From Amycolatopsis orientalis DSM 40040 = KCTC 9412 (GTDB lineage: Bacteria; Actinomycetota; Actinomycetes; Mycobacteriales; Pseudonocardiaceae): a stretch of DNA of 64,000 bases. How positions within the stretch are numbered: the stretch's first letter is position 1; the number at the start of each line of letters is the position of its first letter. This document shows, in pieces, positions 1 to 8,204 of the stretch. The stretch is taken from NCBI RefSeq assembly GCF_000478275.1, contig NZ_ASJB01000015.1, forward strand, positions 279,615 to 343,614, in the 5' to 3' direction. Under the pieces are notes generated by a model, which worked only from the letters and a program-made list of their open reading frames with translations, did not search any database and was not told the DNA's origin. A program made the translations under genes and the position numbers.

Positions 1-418
1 AGTTCTCCCGATCCGGCTGCCAAGCGTCGCGTTTGGTCACCGCGATGTGCTGGACCCGCGAAGCTCCCACCGGCGCATCTTCCCGCGCGGGCTCCTTCCG
101 CGCAGGGTGGAAACCGGGCATGTGCACCCCGCCCTCGGGCTCCCAGCGGTCCGCCAGCACCGCCCGCAGCAGCGCGACGAGCTGCGCGGCCTGCTCCATC
201 AGCCTGGCCACGAACTCGGGCCGCTCACCGCGGAAGACCTCGACGATCGCGCAGAGCGGGCACCACCCGTCCGGCTCGTGTTCGGTGCAGCCGTGCCCGG
301 CGGAGACGAGGCCCTCCAGCCACGGCGCGGCGTGCTCGACGACCAGTTCGACCAGCAGGCGGATCTCTTCGGTCAGGCTGAGCCGCTCTGTTCCGGTGTC
401 CTCGCTGTACTCGCTCAC
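1..418 (-). CDS. Conserved actinobacterial protein of unknown function (cut by left edge)
   Basis: Only the first ~139 residues are in the window; the gene continues past the left edge. The GTG start at 418 overlaps the TGA of the ArsA-like gene by 4 bp (GTGA), so the two are probably translated together. Residues 42-56 carry H42, C44, H47, C53 and C56 (HGCTEHEPDGWCPLC), which could bind a metal. The rest is a helical N-terminus followed by a charged, low-complexity stretch. From memory, mycobacteria have an unknown gene (Rv2183c) in the same place after the ArsA-like Rv2184c. No function can be assigned. Confidence 0.75.
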   Translation of the reverse strand, partial: MSEYSEDTGTERLSLTEEIRLLVELVVEHAAPWLEGLVSAGHGCTEHEPDGWCPLCAIVEVFRGERPEFVARLMEQAAQLVALLRAVLADRWEPEGGVHMPGFHPARKEPAREDAPVGASRVQHIAVTKRDAWQPDREN

Positions 419-1557
419 CCGGGTCCCCGGTTCCCGGCCAGGTTCACGACCAGGCCGTGCGCGTCGGATTCCGCACCGGTGATCCGGCACGGGCGCAACA
501 TCTCCGGCAGCGCGATCAGCCGCCGGAAACCGTCCACGGTGACGGCGAGATCATCGTCCACTCTGGCCAGGTCCACTTCGGAGTCACGGTGCAGCGGCAC
601 GGCGACGCGCAACCGGTAACCACCGTCCGATTCGGACATCTGCAGCAGCGGTGTGACACCTTTTCCGTTGCCTATCAAGGGATCCAGGCCCCGGTAAAGC
701 TCGTACGCGATTTCCTTCAGGGCTTCCAGGCCGACCGGTTCGACGGCGCGATGTTCGACCGGCTTCACCTCTTCCGGCCCGAATCCGGCGTCCGCGAGTT
801 CGGCGAGGACGGCGTTCTGCTGCGTACGGCGGGTGCGCATCCACGAAGCCGCGGCGCCGCGCCAGAACCCGGGCGCGGGCATCAGCCGGTTGACGATCAG
901 GCCGTCTACTCCGATCCCGCGCAGGGCCAGGGAACTGAGGGTGCGGCGGGCCTCGGCGACGACGACGCGTTCCGGCGTCAGCACGAGCCGCACCGTGGTG
1001 ACGGCCGGATCGGTGAGCAGGGTCCGCAGCGACTCGAGATGCGCGCCGAGCCGCCGCACCGCGGCCGCCGTCCGCCGCGCGCCAGGTTTGAACATCTTCG
1101 TCAGGTACCCGGAAACCGCTTCCGGTAAAGCCAGGAGCCGCAGGGTCTCCGCGGTCGGGCCGCAGTCGACCACGACGGTCTCCCACGGGCCGTGTTCGGC
1201 GAGGCGCTGGACCTCGGTGAGGGCGAGCAGTTCGTCGACGCCGGGCACCACGGTCAGCTCTTCGGCGTCGAGTGAGTCGAGTCCGGCGCCCGCCAGCGCG
1301 AACTGCAGTTCCTGCCGGAGTTCACGCCAGGTGCTGTCGACGAGGCCGCGGGAATCGATCTGGGCGGCGTGCAGGAGGGTGTCCACTTCGGACGGTTCGG
1401 CGCCGAGCGGGCGGCCGAAGGCGTCGCCGAGGGAATGCGCGGGATCGGTCGAGACCACGAGCGTCTTCCTGCCCCGGCCCGCCAGTGCGGCCGCCGTCGC
1501 CGCGGCCAGCGTGGTCTTGCCGACACCCCCCTTGCCGGTGAACAGCAGGATCCGCAT
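415..1557 (-). CDS. ArsA-like anion-transporting ATPase (Rv2184c type)
   Basis: 380-residue soluble P-loop ATPase of the ArsA/Get3 family. The deviant Walker A GKGGVGKTT is at residues 8-16, followed by the switch-like STDPAHSLGDAFG (36-48) and VVVDCGPTAETL near residue 130. No second ATPase half is present, so it is a single-domain ArsA-like protein. No ArsB or arsenic genes are nearby, so arsenite export is unlikely. It starts at ATG 1557 and lies just after an SRPBCC gene. The order SRPBCC - ArsA-like - small protein, with a FadD15-type ligase close by, recalls Rv2185c-Rv2183c in mycobacteria. The cellular role is unknown. Confidence 0.88.
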   Translation of the reverse strand: MRILLFTGKGGVGKTTLAAATAAALAGRGRKTLVVSTDPAHSLGDAFGRPLGAEPSEVDTLLHAAQIDSRGLVDSTWRELRQELQFALAGAGLDSLDAEELTVVPGVDELLALTEVQRLAEHGPWETVVVDCGPTAETLRLLALPEAVSGYLTKMFKPGARRTAAAVRRLGAHLESLRTLLTDPAVTTVRLVLTPERVVVAEARRTLSSLALRGIGVDGLIVNRLMPAPGFWRGAAASWMRTRRTQQNAVLAELADAGFGPEEVKPVEHRAVEPVGLEALKEIAYELYRGLDPLIGNGKGVTPLLQMSESDGGYRLRVAVPLHRDSEVDLARVDDDLAVTVDGFRRLIALPEMLRPCRITGAESDAHGLVVNLAGNRGPG

Positions 1558-1571
1558 GCCTACCCTTCGAC

Positions 1572-2012
1572 TCAGGACGCTTCGGCGCGCTTCTTGAGCT
1601 CCTTGAGCGCGGTGTCCATGACCATCTTCTCGGCCTTGCGGCGCAGCAGCCCGATCATCGGCAGCGCCAGCTCGACGGACAGCGTATACGTCACCTTGGT
1701 GCGGCCACCGCCCAGCGCTTCGAGGGCGTAGCGGCCGTTCTGGGCCTTCTGCATCTGCCCCTTGACCAGGTGCCAGCTGACCCCCTGGCCGTCGGCGTCC
1801 CAGTCGTACTCAAGGGTGTAGACGTCCTTGATCGGCCCGGCGTCGAGAGTGAGTTTCACCTGCTTGGCGCGGCCTTCGCCGTCCTCGCCGAGCACCTCGG
1901 TCTCCCGGACGGCCTTGGCCCATTCCGGATACGCGGGAAAGTCGGCGATGACGGCCATGACCCGCTCGGGCTCGGCGTCGACCTCGATGGATTGCGTGGA
2001 CTGCTCGGCCAT
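1572..2012 (-). CDS. SRPBCC (START-like) lipid-binding family protein (Rv2185c type)
   Basis: 146-residue cyclase/dehydrase-like protein. It opens with the family pattern of an N-terminal strand and AEPERVMAVIADFPAYPEWAKAVRETEVL, and closes with the long amphipathic helix ALPMIGLLRRKAEKMVMDTALKELKKRAE. Such folds bind hydrophobic ligands in a helix-grip pocket. It lies 14 bp upstream of the ArsA-like gene in the same direction, probably one transcript. The ligand is unknown. Its length and closing helix resemble mycobacterial Rv2185c. Confidence 0.85.
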   Translation of the reverse strand: MAEQSTQSIEVDAEPERVMAVIADFPAYPEWAKAVRETEVLGEDGEGRAKQVKLTLDAGPIKDVYTLEYDWDADGQGVSWHLVKGQMQKAQNGRYALEALGGGRTKVTYTLSVELALPMIGLLRRKAEKMVMDTALKELKKRAEAS

Positions 2013-2039
2013 GACCCAAACTCTAGCCGGGACCGGCGG

Positions 2040-2828
2040 TCACCAGCGCAGCACGTACGGCTGTGCCGTCTCTTTGAAGTGACCGACGTTACGGCATTCG
2101 GTCCTGCCGAGCCTCGTCCGCGCGGTCAGCGGCTGGTGGACGTGCCCGAACACCGACCACCGCGGCTGCTGCTCGCGGACGAGGTCCACCAGCGCCGCCG
2201 ACCCGATCTCGGACCGCCGCGCGACCACGTCGTAGGTCAGCTCCGGCACCGCGGGCGGGATGTGCGTGCACAGGACGTCGACGTTCTCCAGCCCGCCGAC
2301 AGCGACGTCGTACTCCTCGCGGGTGCGCAGGTACGGCCGCCAGAAGCCGTTGCGGCGCGGCACCACGTTCGGCGGGAGCAGCGCGCCGCCGACGAACCCG
2401 AACCGCAGGCCGCCGAACTCGGCGACCTCGCCGTCGAGGACCTGGATGCCGTCCCCGGCGAACTCGGGCCACAGCGACGGGTCGTCGACGTTGCCGGGGG
2501 TCGCGTAGGTCGGCGCGGTGAGCGCGCCGAACAGGGTGGCGTACTGGTCGAGGATCGCCTCGCCGACCGCGGCGGCGGGATCGGCCAAAGTGGCCCACAA
2601 CGATCGCGAGAAGGCAACGGTCTCATCACGAGTGCCCTCACGCCGCAGCCGCGCGAACTCGCCGACCTTCTCGGCGCCGAACAGCGCGCCCATGATGCCC
2701 TTGTCGTGCTCGCGGTAGTCGACGAAGTCCAGCAGGTCGCCCAGCACGATCAGCGCGTCGGCGCCGTCACCGGCGCGTTTGAGCGCGTCGGCGTTGCCGT
2801 GCACGTCCGACACCACGTGAACCCGCAT
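2040..2828 (-). CDS. Metallophosphoesterase (calcineurin-like)
   Basis: 262 residues from ATG 2828. The frame is open further upstream, but the family motif begins at once from this ATG: SDVHGN at residues 7-12, then GDLLDF, GNVDD, CTHIPP and FGHVHQPL. These supply the Asp/His/Asn ligands of a dinuclear metal centre. It is likely a cytosolic phosphoesterase; the substrate cannot be read from sequence. It lies between two SRPBCC genes on the same strand, 27 bp from the downstream one. Confidence 0.86.
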   Translation of the reverse strand: MRVHVVSDVHGNADALKRAGDGADALIVLGDLLDFVDYREHDKGIMGALFGAEKVGEFARLRREGTRDETVAFSRSLWATLADPAAAVGEAILDQYATLFGALTAPTYATPGNVDDPSLWPEFAGDGIQVLDGEVAEFGGLRFGFVGGALLPPNVVPRRNGFWRPYLRTREEYDVAVGGLENVDVLCTHIPPAVPELTYDVVARRSEIGSAALVDLVREQQPRWSVFGHVHQPLTARTRLGRTECRNVGHFKETAQPYVLRW

Positions 2829-2866
2829 CCCGCTCCCCCTGTACTTCCCGCGCCGTGCTTCCCTGC

Positions 2867-3337
2867 TCAGCCGGCCAACGGGCCGACCCCGGGCTCGCGC
2901 CCGTCTTCCAGGACCTCCTTGAGCCCGAGCGCGATCGCCTTGGCGGCACGGGCCCGGCGGTCGAACTCGCGGCGCAGCTCCCGCGGTGCCAGGCCGAGCG
3001 GCTCCCCGTCGGGGCCGGCGGGGGTGGCGCGCAGGAAGTAGTGCAGCAAGGTGCCGTCGAGTACCGGCTCGAGCCAGACCTCCATGGTACCGATCAAGGC
3101 ACCGCGCACGGTCCAGCGCAATCCCTCGTCGCCGCGGTCGGTGTAGACCTCGAGAACGAGGTCCGGCCAATAACGTGACCAAGATCGCGGATCGGCGAAA
3201 GCGGCGGCCACGGTGGAGGGCGGGACCACGAGGAAGGTCTCGTCGACGATGTCGAGAGCTGGCGGCGCCTGGTTCACAAGCGGCAGAATGTCATGCCCTC
3301 GGTATGGCCGATCCGCCAGCATGGTCTTAAGGTGCAC
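2867..3337 (-). CDS. SRPBCC family protein
   Basis: Up to 156 residues. The conserved fold starts at LDIVDETFLVVPPSTVAAAFADPRSWSRYW and ends with a long helix and a short GVGPLAG tail. The start is uncertain: ATG 3337 gives the longest form, a second ATG lies five codons inside, and GTG 3277 would give 136 residues beginning VNQAPPALDIVDE. None has a convincing ribosome-binding site. It is divergent from fadD15 across 66 bp. The hydrophobic-ligand-binding fold is clear; the function is not. Confidence 0.8.
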   Translation of the reverse strand: MHLKTMLADRPYRGHDILPLVNQAPPALDIVDETFLVVPPSTVAAAFADPRSWSRYWPDLVLEVYTDRGDEGLRWTVRGALIGTMEVWLEPVLDGTLLHYFLRATPAGPDGEPLGLAPRELRREFDRRARAAKAIALGLKEVLEDGREPGVGPLAG

Positions 3338-3403
3338 GGCACGCTAAGTTGACTGGCGGGTAACACCGGTCACACCACTTGCACGCGAACACGGAGGTTC
3401 CTC
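3338..3403. promoter_or_regulatory. Divergent promoter region, SRPBCC gene / fadD15
   Basis: A 66-bp gap between divergent genes. On the plus strand TTGACT (about 3352-3357) resembles a -35 box, but no clear -10 follows. The fadD15 ribosome-binding site GGAGG is at 3393-3397. Confidence 0.35.
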
Positions 3404-5203
3404 GTGCGCGAATACAGCGCCCCCGCCGCCAATCCGGTGACCGACGACGAGAACCTCGCGGACGTCGTCTGGGCGAACGCCGAGCGGTTCTCCGATGTCG
3501 TGAGTTTCCGCCGCCAGGTCGACGGTACCTGGTTGGACGTCACCGCGAAGGACTTCGCCGCCCAGGTTCTCGCCGTGGCCAAGGGAATGGCACAGGCGGG
3601 CATCGCACCGGGCGACCGGATCGGGCTCATGTCGAAGACCCGGTACGAATGGACCCTGATCGATTTCGCGATCTGGGCCGCCGGCGCGGTCACCGTCCCG
3701 ATCTACGACACCTCCTCGGCCGAGCAGGTCCACTGGATCCTCTCGGACTCGGCGGCGAAGGCCGTGTTCGTCGAGACCGACGAGCACCTCGCGACGCTGG
3801 AGTCGGTCAAGGGACGCCTCGACACGCTGGAGCACACCTGGCAGATCGAGTCCGCCGAGGCTCCCGCCGTCGACCACCTGACCGCCGAGGGCGCCGGGCT
3901 GAGCGACGACGACCTGCACGAGCGGCGCCGTACGGTGAAGGCGGGTGACCTCGCCACGATCGTGTACACGTCGGGCACGACCGGCCGCCCCAAGGGCGTC
4001 GAGCTGACGCACCGGAACCTCCTGGCCGAGATCCGCGCCGACATCGCCGCGTTCCCGCAGCTGATGGAGCAGGGCAATTCGCTGCTGGTGTTCCTGCCGC
4101 TGGCCCACGTCCTCGCCCGCGCCATCGCGGTCACCGCGCTCAGCGCGCGGGTGACCCTCGGGCACACCTCGGACGTCAAGAACCTCGTCGCCGACCTCGG
4201 CACTTTCCGGCCGACGTTCGTCGTCGCCGTGCCGCGCGTGTTCGAGAAGGTCTACAACAGCGCGAAGCAGAAGGCCCACGGCGACGGCAAGGGCAAGATC
4301 TTCGACGCCGCCGAGGCCACCGCCGTCGCCTACAGCCAGGCACAGGACACCGGCGGCGCCGGGCTGGGCCTGAAGGTCAAGCACGCGCTGTTCGACAAGC
4401 TCGTCTTCAGCAAGCTGCGCGCGGCCCTCGGCGGCCGGTGCGTCGCGGCGGTGTCCGGCGGTGCCCCGCTCGGCGTGCGGCTGGCGCATTTCTTCCGCGG
4501 CATCGGGGTCCCGGTGTTCGAGGGCTACGGCCTGACCGAGACGTCCGCGGCGGCGTGTGTCGGTACGCAGACGGGCTTCCGGGTCGGCACCGTCGGCAAG
4601 CCGGTCGCCGGCACCTCGGTGCGGATCGCCGACGACGGCGAGATCCTGCTCAAGGGTGACGTCGTGTTCGGCGGCTACTTCAACAACCCGCAGGCGACCG
4701 CCGAAGCGCTGGAGGACGGCTGGTTCCACACCGGCGACCTCGGCGAACTGGACGACGAAGGGTTCTTGAAGATCACCGGGCGCAAGAAGGAGATCATCGT
4801 GACCGCGGGCGGCAAGAACGTCGCCCCGTCCGGGCTCGAAGACACCATCAAGGCCAGCCCGCTGGTCAGCCAGGCGATGGTGGTCGGCGACCAGCGGCCG
4901 TTCATCGGCGCGCTGATCACCATCGACGAGGAGTACTTCCCGTCGTGGAAGTCGCAGCACGGCAAGCCTTCCGACGCCTCCGTCTCCGATCTGGCCGATG
5001 ACGCCGAACTGCGCGCCGAGATCCAGCAGGCCGTCGATCAGGCCAACAGCGCGGTGTCGCAGGCCGAGGCGATCAAGAAGTTCACGATCCTCACGAAGGA
5101 CTTCACCGAGGCGGGCGGCGAGATCACGCCGAGCCTGAAGCTGAAGCGCAACATCGTGAACAAGAACTACGCGAACGACATCGAAGCTCTCTACAAGAAG
5201 TAG
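3404..5203 (+). CDS. fadD15: Long-chain fatty-acid-CoA ligase (FadD15-like)
   Basis: 599-residue ANL-superfamily enzyme that activates fatty acids to acyl-AMP and then acyl-CoA. The P-loop YTSGTTGRPKG is at residues 188-198, the adenine-binding GYGLTETS near 374-381, and the hinge TGDLGELDDEGFLKITGRKKEI near 444-466, followed by GGKNVAP. The length (~600) and long linker match the FadD15 subgroup. GTG 3404 follows GGAGG with six bases of spacing. Its position beside the ArsA/SRPBCC genes matches the mycobacterial neighbourhood Rv2184c-Rv2187. It probably serves general fatty-acid activation rather than the steroid island further right. Confidence 0.92.
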   Translation: MREYSAPAANPVTDDENLADVVWANAERFSDVVSFRRQVDGTWLDVTAKDFAAQVLAVAKGMAQAGIAPGDRIGLMSKTRYEWTLIDFAIWAAGAVTVPIYDTSSAEQVHWILSDSAAKAVFVETDEHLATLESVKGRLDTLEHTWQIESAEAPAVDHLTAEGAGLSDDDLHERRRTVKAGDLATIVYTSGTTGRPKGVELTHRNLLAEIRADIAAFPQLMEQGNSLLVFLPLAHVLARAIAVTALSARVTLGHTSDVKNLVADLGTFRPTFVVAVPRVFEKVYNSAKQKAHGDGKGKIFDAAEATAVAYSQAQDTGGAGLGLKVKHALFDKLVFSKLRAALGGRCVAAVSGGAPLGVRLAHFFRGIGVPVFEGYGLTETSAAACVGTQTGFRVGTVGKPVAGTSVRIADDGEILLKGDVVFGGYFNNPQATAEALEDGWFHTGDLGELDDEGFLKITGRKKEIIVTAGGKNVAPSGLEDTIKASPLVSQAMVVGDQRPFIGALITIDEEYFPSWKSQHGKPSDASVSDLADDAELRAEIQQAVDQANSAVSQAEAIKKFTILTKDFTEAGGEITPSLKLKRNIVNKNYANDIEALYKK

Positions 5204-5214
5204 CTCGCCGGGAG

Positions 5215-5291
5215 GTGAAGGGCGCTTTCCCCGCATGCCATGCGGTGAAGGGCGCTTTCCCCGCATGGCATGCGGGGAAAGCGTCCTTCAC
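5215..5291. repeat. Extragenic palindromic repeat, copy 1 (GAAGGRCGCTTTC family)
   Basis: A 30-bp unit starting GTGAAGGGCGCTTTCC (5215-5244) is followed by a near-perfect inverted repeat. Arms 5245-5267 and 5269-5291 (23 bp, one mismatch) surround a single base. Related copies lie at 16851-16923 and 23224-23299. It sits just after the fadD15 stop and could fold into a terminator-like hairpin in RNA. Confidence 0.8.
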
Positions 5292-5300
5292 CACCTTCAG

Positions 5301-5412
5301 GGTCAGGGCTCCGGCAAGGTCGGGCTCTTGTTGGTCGTGAGTGTTGAGTGTCGTTAGAACGACACTTGCCACTCACGACCAACAGCTCTGCGACCTTGCC
5401 GGGACCCTGACC
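5301..5412. repeat. Long imperfect hairpin repeat, GGTCAGGGTCCCGGCAA family
   Basis: A 112-nt inverted repeat. The outer arms GGTCAGGGCTCCGGCAAGGT and its near-complement ACCTTGCCGGGACCCTGACC enclose a second stem, GTTGGTCGTGAGTG against CACTCACGACCAAC, and a tip pairing GTGTCGTT with AACGACAC. The outer-arm sequence recurs twice at 42494-42528 and 42725-42759. With copy 1 of the palindromic repeat it fills most of the gene-free stretch 5204-5516; I see no gene there. Confidence 0.78.
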
Positions 5413-5469
5413 TCGAGCGCGGGGAACGAGTCCCTCATGGAGGCACCACCACTTCACGCGCTTGCAGAA

Positions 5470-5510
5470 GCGTCGCGTTTAGTCGGCTGAACGCGAACCA
5501 AACGTGACGC
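5470..5510 (-). terminator. Hairpin downstream of the small secreted protein gene
   Basis: Inverted repeat GCGTCGCGTTT (5470-5480) and AAACGTGACGC (5500-5510) with one wobble pair, immediately after the stop codon of the minus-strand gene at 5517. Confidence 0.45.
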
Positions 5511-5516
5511 CTCCCG

Positions 5517-5879
5517 TCACCAGTTCTGGTAGGTGCCGGTCTCCGGTCCGTTCGCGTTCGCGTCCTTCACGAGACCCCGGAATCCGGCGCCCCCCTTGTT
5601 GCAGAGCGACTGCGTGTTGACCGAAACGCCGGTGGCGTTGGCGCGCTGCACGTCGTCGTCGATGAGCATGCCGCCGCTGACCACCTGCAGGATCACCTCG
5701 TCACCGTTGCGCATGCTCTTGCCCTGCGCGTGGATGCAGCCGTTGTCGTTGTTGCGCCACAGGTACACCTGCCGGCCGAACGAGCTCGCGTAGCCCACCT
5801 GCGTGTAAGACGCAGCCTGCGCGGCAGGTGCGCTCACCACGGCCATCCCCGCCACCGCGAACGTGGCGAGCAGGACCAC
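5517..5879 (-). CDS. Small secreted protein, signal peptide probably frame-disrupted
   Basis: From GTG 5879 this reads 120 residues: a hydrophobic stretch VLLATFAVAGMAVV, a signal-peptidase-like APAAQA-AS site near residue 23, then a ~97-residue mature part with two cysteines (one in NNDNGCIHAQ). The N-terminus lacks the usual positive charges. ATG 5892, with a perfect GGGGG ribosome-binding site seven bases upstream, encodes MYKIR, the missing charged n-region, but in another frame. A 1-2-base indel between the two would restore a normal secretory start. I do not recognise the mature domain. Confidence 0.65.
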   Translation of the reverse strand: MVLLATFAVAGMAVVSAPAAQAASYTQVGYASSFGRQVYLWRNNDNGCIHAQGKSMRNGDEVILQVVSGGMLIDDDVQRANATGVSVNTQSLCNKGGAGFRGLVKDANANGPETGTYQNW

Positions 5880-5998
5880 GGATCTTGTACATCAATCAAC
5901 CCCCAGGCAGATTTCTTCGTTGACGACGCGGAAAGTGACGCGGAAAGTACTGAAGATCATCAAGCGTCACCCGGGAAATCCGCCACTTGTGACAGGTG

Positions 5999-7096
5999 TC
6001 ATGCGGTGATCGTCTCGTCCCACTCGATGTGGTGCCGGTACAGCCAGTTCCGCCCCTCGTCGGACACGGTCCCCGACGAGAGCGCGGCGCTGCTCGCCAC
6101 CAGCTTCTCCACCCGCGCCCGCCGCAACCGCTCGTAGGCCGCGAAAGCCGTTGGCGCGTCGGGAAGATCGCGCAGGCACTGGGCCAGCACGACACTGTCC
6201 TCCAGCGCCATCGACGCCCCCTGCCCCGCCGCCGGGGAGGCGGCGTGCGCCGCGTCTCCGACGAGCACCATCGACGCGGTGGACCACACCGGTGTCGAGG
6301 GGACGTCGTAGGAGTGGCCACCGAAGACGTCGTCCCCCGTCGATCGGATGATTTCCGCGGCAGGCAACGGTTCCCCGTCGAAGGCGGCGAGAGCCACCGA
6401 GCGCCATTCGGCCGCCGACAGTCCTACTCGGACTCCTTCGGCCGTGGGGAGCCGCGCGAACCAGTACGTCGAGCCGTCGGGAACGCTCGTGTAGCCGAAG
6501 AAGGCGTGCAGGCTCTGGACCATCCGGTAGATGGACGGCGCCTGCGGAACGCTCGTGTCGGTCGTGTAGCCGTAGACGACGTCGAGGCCCGTCGAGCGCG
6601 GCGGCGGGCAATCCGGGTCGATGATGGTCCGCACCACCGACCGCAGGCCGTCGGCGCCGATCAGGATGTCGCCCTCGGCGGTGGACCCGTCCTCGAACCG
6701 GGCGACACCCGGGGAGGCGGAAACCAGCCGCTTCCCGCGCTCGATGGCGATCCCGCGTGAGATCGCCTCCTCCTGCAGCGTGCGATAGAGCGACGCCCGT
6801 GTCATCGTGCGTGGCCCGGGGAGGCCGTCGAGGTCGTAGGAACGCCTGTCGACGGTGCGCCCGTCCGGCGTCACGAGTTCCAGCCCCACCGCGCCGAAGG
6901 AGTTGCCGATCACCGGTCCGTCGGCGCCGATCGCCCGCAGCGCGTCCATGCCGTTGTGCATGATCGTGAGGAACGCGCCCGCGTCCTCACCGCCGGACGC
7001 GTACGCCTCGTGGACGCTCGCCTCGATCCCCGCGCGCCGCAACGCCATCGCCGTCACCGTGCCCGCGATACCACCGCCGATGATCACTGCCTTCAC
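5999..7096 (-). CDS. FAD-dependent monooxygenase (PHBH class)
   Basis: 365-residue class A flavoprotein hydroxylase. The N-terminal dinucleotide-binding motif GGGIAGTVTAMALRRAG starts at residue 7. LIGADGLRSVVR is the DG motif, and VLVGDAAHAASPAAGQGASMALED is the GD motif that contacts FAD ribose and the active site. Such enzymes hydroxylate aromatic or polyketide-like substrates with NAD(P)H and O2. No biosynthetic partner genes adjoin it, so the substrate is open. It ends with RHHIEWDETITA. It is isolated from the ferritin-like gene upstream by a strong hairpin. Confidence 0.88.
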   Translation of the reverse strand: MKAVIIGGGIAGTVTAMALRRAGIEASVHEAYASGGEDAGAFLTIMHNGMDALRAIGADGPVIGNSFGAVGLELVTPDGRTVDRRSYDLDGLPGPRTMTRASLYRTLQEEAISRGIAIERGKRLVSASPGVARFEDGSTAEGDILIGADGLRSVVRTIIDPDCPPPRSTGLDVVYGYTTDTSVPQAPSIYRMVQSLHAFFGYTSVPDGSTYWFARLPTAEGVRVGLSAAEWRSVALAAFDGEPLPAAEIIRSTGDDVFGGHSYDVPSTPVWSTASMVLVGDAAHAASPAAGQGASMALEDSVVLAQCLRDLPDAPTAFAAYERLRRARVEKLVASSAALSSGTVSDEGRNWLYRHHIEWDETITA

Positions 7097-7099
7097 CGC

Positions 7100-7162
7100 G
7101 AACCCCCTGTCGTGCCGCCGTCCTGAAAAGGTACCCGGAACGGCGGCACGACAGCGGGGTTC
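7100..7162 (-). terminator. Strong hairpin after the ferritin-like gene
   Basis: Arms at 7100-7120 and 7141-7162 pair over 21 bp with one bulged base (GAACCCC and CTGTCGTGCCGCCG against their complement) around a 20-base loop. The arm overlaps the stop codon of the ferritin-like gene and precedes the monooxygenase start. Confidence 0.65.
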
Positions 7163-8117
7163 ACGCGCCGCCGCTGGCGACGATGTCGCCGTTGACCCCC
7201 TTGGGGAAGAACCCGCCCTCCTGCACCGGGCCCGGGTTCAGGTACACGATGTTGAGCACCCGGTCGGCGCCGCGGCCGAAGCAGATGCCGTTGTTGTCGG
7301 CAGGCACGATGTTGGCCTGGTTGCCGAGCAGGATGCCCTGGTCGTCGTCGCCCGGACCGTCGAGGGCGTCCCGCGCGTTGGAGATCTTGGCCGCCGCGTC
7401 GCCGAGGTCGCGGTCGAACAGCGACGTCCTGATGGTGGCGGCGTGATACGCCTCGGCGGCCAGGATCCCGGCGGCCGCGTCCAGGAAGGTCTTGTTGGTG
7501 ATCAGCGGGGCGGCGCCCTTGTAGGCGCTCACGCCGACGTCCTCGAACAGGAAGGCCGCGAGCAGGAAGTTCTTCTCGTTGGCGAACGGGTCGAACTGCT
7601 GGTATTCGCTGATCAGCCCGGCCGCCCTGGCCGCGGCGGTGAAGCTGTCCTTGAGGTCGATCTCCGGCCGGGAGACCGCGGCCTCGCCCAGGGCCCCGCG
7701 CAGGAATTTGACGTGGGCGACCTCGTCACCCGCGATCTCCTTCGCGAACTGGTGCAGGGCCTTGTCGTGGAACATCACCTTCTTGCCGCCGCGCACCCCG
7801 CCCTGGGTGCCGGCCCCGCCGGTGAGGTCGTCCGGCAGTCCGTGCCCGTAGACGGCGAAGGAGTAGAACTCGGCTTCGAGGTACTCCAGGTTGAGCGCGA
7901 AGTTGAGCACGGCCGCGTCACTGGGGGCACCCGCCGCGGCGGCTTCGGCGGCCGCGTCGCCCGTGGCCGAAGCGGTCGAGGTGGCCTGGACCCCGAGGTA
8001 GGTCGCGCCGACGACACCGAGCCCCGCCGCGCCGGCGGCCTTCAAGAACCGGCGGCGATCCGTGCGGTTCTCGGCACTGCGCGAAATCAGGGTACGAACG
8101 AAGGGCTTTCCGAACAC
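7161..8117 (-). CDS. Tat-exported ferritin-like domain protein
   Basis: 318 residues from GTG 8117, which has GAGAGGAA six bases upstream; a longer frame upstream lacks support. A twin-arginine signal RRRFLKAAGAAGLGVVGA lies near residues 23-40, followed by an Ala/Ser-rich cleavage region. The body (FALNLEYLEAEFYSFAVYG, DEVAHVKFLRGALG, EAYHAATIRTSL) is the ferritin-like four-helix fold with paired E and ExxH motifs. It is probably an exported or cell-surface protein of the group often annotated as ferritin-like or desiccation-related. No enzymatic activity has to be assumed. Confidence 0.85.
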   Translation of the reverse strand: MFGKPFVRTLISRSAENRTDRRRFLKAAGAAGLGVVGATYLGVQATSTASATGDAAAEAAAAGAPSDAAVLNFALNLEYLEAEFYSFAVYGHGLPDDLTGGAGTQGGVRGGKKVMFHDKALHQFAKEIAGDEVAHVKFLRGALGEAAVSRPEIDLKDSFTAAARAAGLISEYQQFDPFANEKNFLLAAFLFEDVGVSAYKGAAPLITNKTFLDAAAGILAAEAYHAATIRTSLFDRDLGDAAAKISNARDALDGPGDDDQGILLGNQANIVPADNNGICFGRGADRVLNIVYLNPGPVQEGGFFPKGVNGDIVASGGA

Positions 8118-8204
8118 GAGTGGTTCCTCTCGTCTTTGCGGTGCACACCCACCCACTCGGACGTTCGGAACCACCCGTGACCCGGATTGGAAAAGATCTC
8201 GAAT

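Noticed and set aside
415..1557. Arsenic resistance function for the ArsA-like ATPase
   Set aside because: No ArsB, ArsD or ArsC nearby and only one ATPase half; neighbours are conserved housekeeping-like genes.
3344..5266. Long open frame antisense to fadD15
   Set aside because: High-GC third-position bias keeps the complementary frame open; the translation is low-complexity Arg/Val/Leu-rich and has no domain.
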